The notes under the pieces are model-generated. The model did not search any database. It was not told the origin of the DNA and was given only the letters and a program-made list of their open reading frames with translations. 64,000 nucleotides of DNA. Source: Carnobacterium gallinarum DSM 4847 (GTDB lineage Bacteria > Bacillota > Bacilli > Lactobacillales > Carnobacteriaceae). A program made the translations under genes and the position numbers. Numbering within the stretch: the first letter of the stretch is position 1; each line of letters begins with the position of its first letter. This document shows positions 59,418 to 64,000 of this stretch, piece by piece. The DNA lies in contig NZ_JQLU01000005.1 of assembly GCF_000744375.1 (NCBI RefSeq), positions 1,116,001 to 1,180,000 on the forward strand. Direction: 5' to 3'.

Positions 59418-60805
59418 TGGGAAAAACGATGTTTGATAAGTTGTGGGATCGTCATGTTATTTATGGAGAAGTTGGTGAACCGCAATTATTATATGTTGAT
59501 TTGCATTTGATTCATGAAGTGACCTCACCTCAAGGCTTTGAGGGGCTTAGAGTAGAAGGCAGAACGGTTCGTCGTCCTGATAAAACTTATGGGACGCTAG
59601 ATCATAATGTTCCAACAGAGGATATTTTTAATATTCAAGATTTAGTTGCAAAAAAGCAAATTGAAGCTTTGCAAAAAAATTGTGCTGAATTTGGAATTAC
59701 TTTAGCAGATAATGGTAGTGAAAATCAAGGGATTGTGCATATGGTAGGACCAGAAACAGGCTTGACTCAACCAGGGAAATTGATTGTGTGTGGAGATTCT
59801 CATACGGCTACTCATGGTGCTTTTGGAGCGATTGGTTTTGGAATTGGTAGTAGCGAAGTAGAGCATGTGCTAGCGACTCAATCGATTTGGCAACAAAAAC
59901 CAAAAACGATGGGAATCGAGATTACTGGAAAGTTGCCTCGTGGCGTTTATGCAAAAGATATTATTTTGCATTTGATTGCGACGTATGGCGTTGCTTTTGG
60001 AACGGGATATGCAGTTGAATATTATGGTGAAACTATTGAGAATATGACAATGGAAGAACGAATGACCATTTGTAATATGGCAATTGAAGGTGGCGCAAAA
60101 ATGGGCATGATGGCACCTGATGAAACTACGTATGAGTATATTCGAGGACGGGAATACGCACCAGGAAACTTTGAGAAAGCTGTTGCTGATTGGAAGACTT
60201 TACCAAGTGATTCAGATGCTCTCTATGATTTAGATATTAAAATGGATGCTTCTAAGCTAGCACCGTATGTAACTTGGGGAACGAATCCAGAGATGGGAGT
60301 ACCTTTTACAGAGGAGTTTCCAGTAATTGAAAATATGAATCATGAACGTGCTTATCGTTATATGGGGTTAGAACCAGGACAAAAAGCTGAGGAAATAGAA
60401 CTAGGTTATGTTTTTATTGGATCGTGTACAAATGGTCGCTTGTCTGATTTGCAAGAGGCAGCTCGTTTCGTTGTTGGTCAGCAAGTTAAAGAAGGCATTC
60501 GGGCGATGGTTGTTCCAGGTTCTAGGCAAGTAAAATTTGCTGCTGAAAAAATTGGATTGGATCAGATTTTTAAAGATGCAGGGTTTGAGTGGCGCGAACC
60601 TGGATGTTCTATGTGTTTGGGAATGAATCCTGATCAAGTTCCCGATGGTGTCCACTGTGCATCTACATCAAATCGTAATTTTGAAGGACGACAAGGAAAA
60701 GGCGCTCGTACTCATCTTGTAAGTCCCGCGATGGCCGCTGCTGCTGCGATTCATGGTCATTTTATTGATGTGAGACAGGAGGTTGAAATTTATGGAAGCC
60801 ATTAA
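59417..60805 (+). CDS. leuC: 3-isopropylmalate dehydratase large subunit
   Basis: The 462-residue aconitase-family subunit starts [20 protein letters not shown]. Fe-S ligands are in [10 protein letters not shown] and [31 protein letters not shown] and [20 protein letters not shown] are conserved. It overlaps leuB by one base and leuD by 14 bases. Confidence 0.97.
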   Translation: MGKTMFDKLWDRHVIYGEVGEPQLLYVDLHLIHEVTSPQGFEGLRVEGRTVRRPDKTYGTLDHNVPTEDIFNIQDLVAKKQIEALQKNCAEFGITLADNGSENQGIVHMVGPETGLTQPGKLIVCGDSHTATHGAFGAIGFGIGSSEVEHVLATQSIWQQKPKTMGIEITGKLPRGVYAKDIILHLIATYGVAFGTGYAVEYYGETIENMTMEERMTICNMAIEGGAKMGMMAPDETTYEYIRGREYAPGNFEKAVADWKTLPSDSDALYDLDIKMDASKLAPYVTWGTNPEMGVPFTEEFPVIENMNHERAYRYMGLEPGQKAEEIELGYVFIGSCTNGRLSDLQEAARFVVGQQVKEGIRAMVVPGSRQVKFAAEKIGLDQIFKDAGFEWREPGCSMCLGMNPDQVPDGVHCASTSNRNFEGRQGKGARTHLVSPAMAAAAAIHGHFIDVRQEVEIYGSH

Positions 60806-61382
60806 AGTTCATGAAGGTCAGATTGTTGCATTGATGAATGACAACATTGACACCGATCAAATTATTCCAAAAGCATTTTTAAAACGAATTGAAAAAACCG
60901 GATTTGGTGAATTTTTATTTGATGAATGGCGCTATTTACCAGACCGTTCGTTAAATCCGGATTTTGCATTAAACGATCCTGAACGTCAAGATGCGACTAT
61001 TCTAATTACTGGTGAGAATTTTGGCTGTGGTTCTTCTCGAGAACATGCAGCTTGGGCCTTGTTAGATTACCGTTTTCGTGTAATTATTGCAGGCGGATAT
61101 AGCGATATTTTTTATATGAATTGTACGAAGAATGGTGTTTTACCGATTCAATTGCCACAGAAAGTTCGGCTGGAGTTGGCGAATTTAACACCATCCGAGA
61201 CCGTGACCATTGATTTGCCGAATCAGTTAGTGAAGAGTCCTGTGGGTGATTTTCCATTTGAAATTGATGCCGTCTGGAAACACAAATTTATTCATGGCTT
61301 AGATGATATTGGAATTACATTGGGAAGTCATCAGGAAGCACTCCAAAAATATGAAGATAAATACGATTATCAATATAGTTGA
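60792..61382 (+). CDS. leuD: 3-isopropylmalate dehydratase small subunit
   Basis: ATG at 60792 follows AGGAGG by nine bases (196 residues; an earlier ATG at 60783 is too close). [33 protein letters not shown] and [20 protein letters not shown] are the swivelling-domain hallmarks. It pairs with LeuC. Confidence 0.96.
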   Translation: MEAIKVHEGQIVALMNDNIDTDQIIPKAFLKRIEKTGFGEFLFDEWRYLPDRSLNPDFALNDPERQDATILITGENFGCGSSREHAAWALLDYRFRVIIAGGYSDIFYMNCTKNGVLPIQLPQKVRLELANLTPSETVTIDLPNQLVKSPVGDFPFEIDAVWKHKFIHGLDDIGITLGSHQEALQKYEDKYDYQYS

Positions 61383-61404
61383 AAAGTAAAAAGGGGATGT
61401 CTAT

Positions 61405-62670
61405 GTGAGTGAAAGTCAATTAGTTACAAAGAAAGAGGTGCTAAAAGCTAGAGAAGTTTTACGTTCTGTTGTGAAAGAAACACCTTTGGAAAAAGATTTA
61501 TATTTATCTGAGAAATATGATTGTACGGTTTATTTGAAACGGGAAGATTTACAATGGGTACGTTCTTTTAAGTTGAGAGGAGCATATTATGCGATTTCAC
61601 AATTGAATGAAATTCAGTTAGTTAATGGGGTAGTTTGTGCAAGCGCTGGAAATCATGCTCAGGGAGTGGCCTTTACTTGTGCCAAACTAAATATTCCAGC
61701 AACGATTTTCATGCCGACGACGACACCGCAGCAAAAACAAAATCAGGTGAAATTTTTCGGTAAGGATAAGGTGACGATTATCTTAACTGGAGATACATTT
61801 GATGAATGTTCTAAAGAAGCGATTGCCTATTCTGAAAAGATGAATTGTGCTTTTATTCATCCATTTGAAGATCGCCATACAATAGCTGGGCAGGGAACCA
61901 TTGCTGTTGAAGTATTTGATGAATTGGCTAAGGAAGATGTTAAACTGGATTATTTATTTGCAGCAATCGGTGGAGGCGGCTTAATCTCAGGTCTATTAAG
62001 TTATACCGATGAGGTAAGCCCAACGACTAAGATTGTTGGCGTTGAGCCTAGTGGAGCAGCATCTATGGCGAAGTCTTTAGAAGCTGGTGAAGTCGTTTCT
62101 TTAGATAATATAGATAAATTTGTTGATGGTGCTTCGGTAGGAAGGGTTGGTGGTTTGAATTACCAACATTGTGTGGAGCTTGTTCATGATGTGATTGATG
62201 TTGAAGAGGGCTTAGTTTGCTCGACTATTCTTGATATGTATACAAAGCAAGCAATTGTAGCAGAACCAGCAGGAGCATTGTCAGTAGCCGCGTTAGAACC
62301 GTATCGTGAAGAAATTAAAGGGAAAACAGTTGTTTGTATTATTAGTGGCGGTAATAATGATATCAACCGGATGCAAGAAATCGAGGAACGTTCTTTGTTA
62401 TTTGAAGGATTGAAATTGTACTTCTTAGTGAATTTTCCACAGCGTCCGGGAGCATTAAAAGAATTTGTTAGTGATGTTTTAGGTCCCAATGATGATATTA
62501 CAAAGTTTGAATATACAAAAAAAGTCAATCGTGGAAGTGGACCAGTTGTTATTGGAGTTTTACTGAAATATAAGGAAGACTCAGCTGGGTTAATTGAACG
62601 TTTAACAGTGTTTGATCCAACGTATATTTCAATTAATGACAATCAAATGCTCTACACATTGCTTGTATAG
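61405..62670 (+). CDS. ilvA: Threonine dehydratase (biosynthetic)
   Basis: The 421-residue PLP enzyme starts at GTG ([20 protein letters not shown]) with GGGG eight bases upstream; the nearby ATG is immediately followed by TGA. The PLP Lys lies in [23 protein letters not shown] is typical, and [12 protein letters not shown] binds phosphate. The C-terminal ACT-like part (about 330-421) is short, as in Bacillus. It supplies 2-ketobutyrate for isoleucine. It closes the operon before a terminator. Confidence 0.95.
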   Translation: MSESQLVTKKEVLKAREVLRSVVKETPLEKDLYLSEKYDCTVYLKREDLQWVRSFKLRGAYYAISQLNEIQLVNGVVCASAGNHAQGVAFTCAKLNIPATIFMPTTTPQQKQNQVKFFGKDKVTIILTGDTFDECSKEAIAYSEKMNCAFIHPFEDRHTIAGQGTIAVEVFDELAKEDVKLDYLFAAIGGGGLISGLLSYTDEVSPTTKIVGVEPSGAASMAKSLEAGEVVSLDNIDKFVDGASVGRVGGLNYQHCVELVHDVIDVEEGLVCSTILDMYTKQAIVAEPAGALSVAALEPYREEIKGKTVVCIISGGNNDINRMQEIEERSLLFEGLKLYFLVNFPQRPGALKEFVSDVLGPNDDITKFEYTKKVNRGSGPVVIGVLLKYKEDSAGLIERLTVFDPTYISINDNQMLYTLLV

Positions 62671-62689
62671 GCTTATTTGTCTGAATAAA

Positions 62690-62730
62690 GGCTAGAGACA
62701 ATTTTATTATTGTTTCTAGTTTTATTTTTT
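62690..62730 (+). terminator. Terminator of the ilv-leu operon
   Basis: CTAGAGACAAT and ATTGTTTCTAG form the stem, followed by TTTTATTTTTT. Confidence 0.85.
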
Positions 62731-62757
62731 GCCGATTTAGTGTAAAGTAACTATATG
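62729..62757 (+). promoter_or_regulatory. Promoter for the 62793 gene
   Basis: -35 TTGCCG and -10 TATATG lie 17 bases apart, starting in the tail of the preceding terminator and ending 35 bases before the gene. Confidence 0.5.
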
Positions 62758-62792
62758 GAAATCAAGGATGAGTAAGGAGAGGTTTGTGCAAA

Positions 62793-63248
62793 ATGAAGGA
62801 TCAAAATGAATTAGAAAAATATAAAAAATCAGCTAAGAAATTAACATTATTTGGAGCGGTTTTATTATCGATTACTACGTTATTATCTGTATTGCAAGTT
62901 GTATATTTGATTGCATTAAGAAATACCGATTTATCTAAGATTAAAGAATTGACGGATGAACAGGCAGCAAATATCAAATCTTCAGTTACAAATTCAACAA
63001 TTTTATTTTTTGGAGCAGTTGCTTTAGTATACTTACTCTTTACAGTATGCATGTATGTATTTAGCTCTAGAATCAAAAAAGATCTTAAGATTTCTGTGAT
63101 TCCCTATTATGGAGCGATTGTTTTAGTAATGTATTCATTTTTACAAAGCGCTTTGGCTGTTAACTTATTTAATGCGGTCTTATATCTGATTACAGGTGTT
63201 GTAACAGGAATTGCCTTAGTGTTTGTTTATCAAGTTCGAAAAATGTAA
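62793..63248 (+). CDS. Four-helix membrane protein of unknown function
   Basis: ATG at 62793 follows GGAGAGG and yields 151 residues starting MKDQNELEKYKKSAKKLTLF. Four hydrophobic segments (about residues 16-38, 63-86, 97-117, 121-143) flank a charged loop (RNTDLSKIKELTDEQAANIK). No family was recognised. It has its own promoter and a bidirectional terminator that it shares with the facing gene; a parS-like site directly follows its stop. Confidence 0.65.
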   Translation: MKDQNELEKYKKSAKKLTLFGAVLLSITTLLSVLQVVYLIALRNTDLSKIKELTDEQAANIKSSVTNSTILFFGAVALVYLLFTVCMYVFSSRIKKDLKISVIPYYGAIVLVMYSFLQSALAVNLFNAVLYLITGVVTGIALVFVYQVRKM

Positions 63249-63254
63249 TGAAAT

Positions 63255-63270
63255 TGTTTCACGGGAAACA
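63255..63270. promoter_or_regulatory. parS-like site (one mismatch)
   Basis: TGTTTCACGGGAAACA differs from the parS consensus at one base (GG for GT). It lies on the right arm about 31 kb from oriC. Confidence 0.6.
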
Positions 63271-63283
63271 GTTAAATAAAAAC

Positions 63284-63317
63284 GTCTGAAGTCCATTTTA
63301 CTAGTGGACCTTCAGAC
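63284..63317. terminator. Bidirectional terminator
   Basis: GTCTGAAGTCCA and TGGACCTTCAGAC pair with one bulge and T-rich flanks on both strands, between two converging genes. Confidence 0.8.
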
Positions 63318-63332
63318 GCTAATTTTTTATGT

Positions 63333-64000
63333 TTATTTGTGTGTAAATGTAATTTCTGGTGAAGCAAAATCTTTATTTTTAAGCATTAAATCTTTACCTT
63401 GAAGAGTAAAATTGAAATTTGTTAAGCGATAATTAAAGTAAGAGTCTACATCGATCTCAGCAAATGCAGCTTTGTAAGCCTCTTTTGTATAAGTTAGAAC
63501 AAGTTCTTTTTTAGTTTCACTTTTCACTTTTACTTGGTCAGTTAAGCTTTTGAATTCTTTGATCTGTTCATCTTTAATTATTGTTTTATCTAAAACAATA
63601 GACACAGTTGTATCTTTAACATCGTATTGATTGATTCCTTTGCGATTCAATGTACTAGTGAAGACTAAATCCATACCTTTGATCCCATTCATATCAACAA
63701 AACTAAATTTTGATTCAGAACCTTTATTGACAATTTGGAAAGTACCCGCAGTGTTTGTACCATTCCATGTTCCGCCAATCTTACTGTAAAATGGAAATAC
63801 ATAATAGCCAAAAATTAAGACAGCGACAATCATAATACCAAGTAAACTATATAGGATTTTGCCCATATGTTTGGCAATTTTTCCTTTAGGTTCTTCGTCT
63901 TCAAAGTCTTCAGGCTCAAAATCGCCATCATCAAGAATTGCTAACTCTTCATCAGTTAATTCTTCATCTAAATCAAGATCGGTATCAGTAGCTTCGACAG
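63333..64000 (-). CDS. Membrane-anchored extracellular protein of unknown function (N terminus outside window)
   Basis: The frame is open to the right window edge; the ATG at 63866 is internal, because coding-like acidic text precedes it (DLDLDEELTDEELAILDDGD, then FEPEDFEDEEPKGKIAKH). The protein thus has an acidic cytoplasmic N-terminal part, one transmembrane helix (ILYSLLGIMIVAVLIFGYYV) and an extracellular domain of about 150 residues with IGGTWNGTNTAGTFQIV and a beta-rich pattern. No family was recognised. Confidence 0.65.
   Translation of the reverse strand, partial: VEATDTDLDLDEELTDEELAILDDGDFEPEDFEDEEPKGKIAKHMGKILYSLLGIMIVAVLIFGYYVFPFYSKIGGTWNGTNTAGTFQIVNKGSESKFSFVDMNGIKGMDLVFTSTLNRKGINQYDVKDTTVSIVLDKTIIKDEQIKEFKSLTDQVKVKSETKKELVLTYTKEAYKAAFAEIDVDSYFNYRLTNFNFTLQGKDLMLKNKDFASPEITFTHK

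Noticed and set aside
62184-62642. 152-codon frame opposite ilvA
   Set aside because: Antisense shadow; ilvA motifs are intact on the other strand.

Overview
This 64 kb window is a low-GC Firmicutes chromosome segment that spans the replication origin. The order rpsR-ssb-rpsF, gyrA-gyrB-recF-yaaA-dnaN-dnaA (minus strand) and rpmH-rnpA-yidC-jag (plus strand), with DnaA boxes on both sides of dnaA and a perfect ParB (parS) site, places oriC near 32.2-32.8 kb. The AT-rich lactic-acid-bacterium style of the genes points to the order Lactobacillales. The maePE/maeKR malate locus, the complete ilv-leu operon, the MucBP adhesin and the general protein style fit Carnobacterium or a close relative. 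The genus is an inference and was not checked by any search.

Left of the origin: 0-9.5 kb is accessory. It holds the 3' end of a SIS-domain deglycase gene, a Sec-secreted bacteriocin-like gene with a tiny two-helix membrane protein (probable immunity), a decayed IS30-type transposase, a 1,024-residue cell-wall adhesin with ten near-identical 70-residue MucBP repeats, a tRNA-Lys(CUU), a small secreted orphan, and an ABC exporter with two tandem paralogous permeases. 9.6-14.6 kb is the malate system: malic enzyme and malate transporter face a divergent MaeK/MaeR two-component pair, and the MaeK ATPase domain lacks recognisable ATP-binding motifs. 14.6-35.2 kb is core replication and translation: purA (three PurBox-like sites spaced 41 bp), dnaB, rplI, gdpP, rpsR-ssb-rpsF, the gyr-rec-dna genes and oriC, then rpmH-rnpA-yidC-jag.

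Right of the origin: 35.2-39.9 kb is the most unusual region, a type VII-secreted LXG polymorphic toxin locus. One complete toxin gene (with its own immunity gene) is followed by a displaced, N-terminally missing and frameshifted second toxin tip (NS_2-type nuclease) with an intact YezG-type immunity gene, and by a third scrap. All three share the same approximately 270 bp pre-toxin block with the same edges, as expected of toxin-tip replacement by recombination. The upstream LXG partner gene is reduced to a start-less remnant and no type VII secretion genes lie in the window. 40.4-45.6 kb is a LacI-controlled sugar operon (PTS EIIC, LacI, GH29 alpha-L-fucosidase, GH1 glycosidase). 45.7-47.7 kb is the PTS-dependent dihydroxyacetone kinase (dhaKLM). 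47.9-50.7 kb is a minus-strand folate operon (folB-folK-folE-rdgB-folP).

51.4-62.7 kb is a complete branched-chain amino acid operon, ilvD-ilvB-ilvN-ilvC-leuA-leuB-leuC-leuD-ilvA, preceded by a 24-codon leader peptide ending Val-Ile-Thr-Phe-Leu-Leu-Leu and a terminator hairpin, i.e. ribosome-mediated attenuation. The window ends with a four-helix membrane protein, a parS-like site and the 3' part of a membrane-anchored protein of unknown function. All family assignments come from reading motifs by eye.
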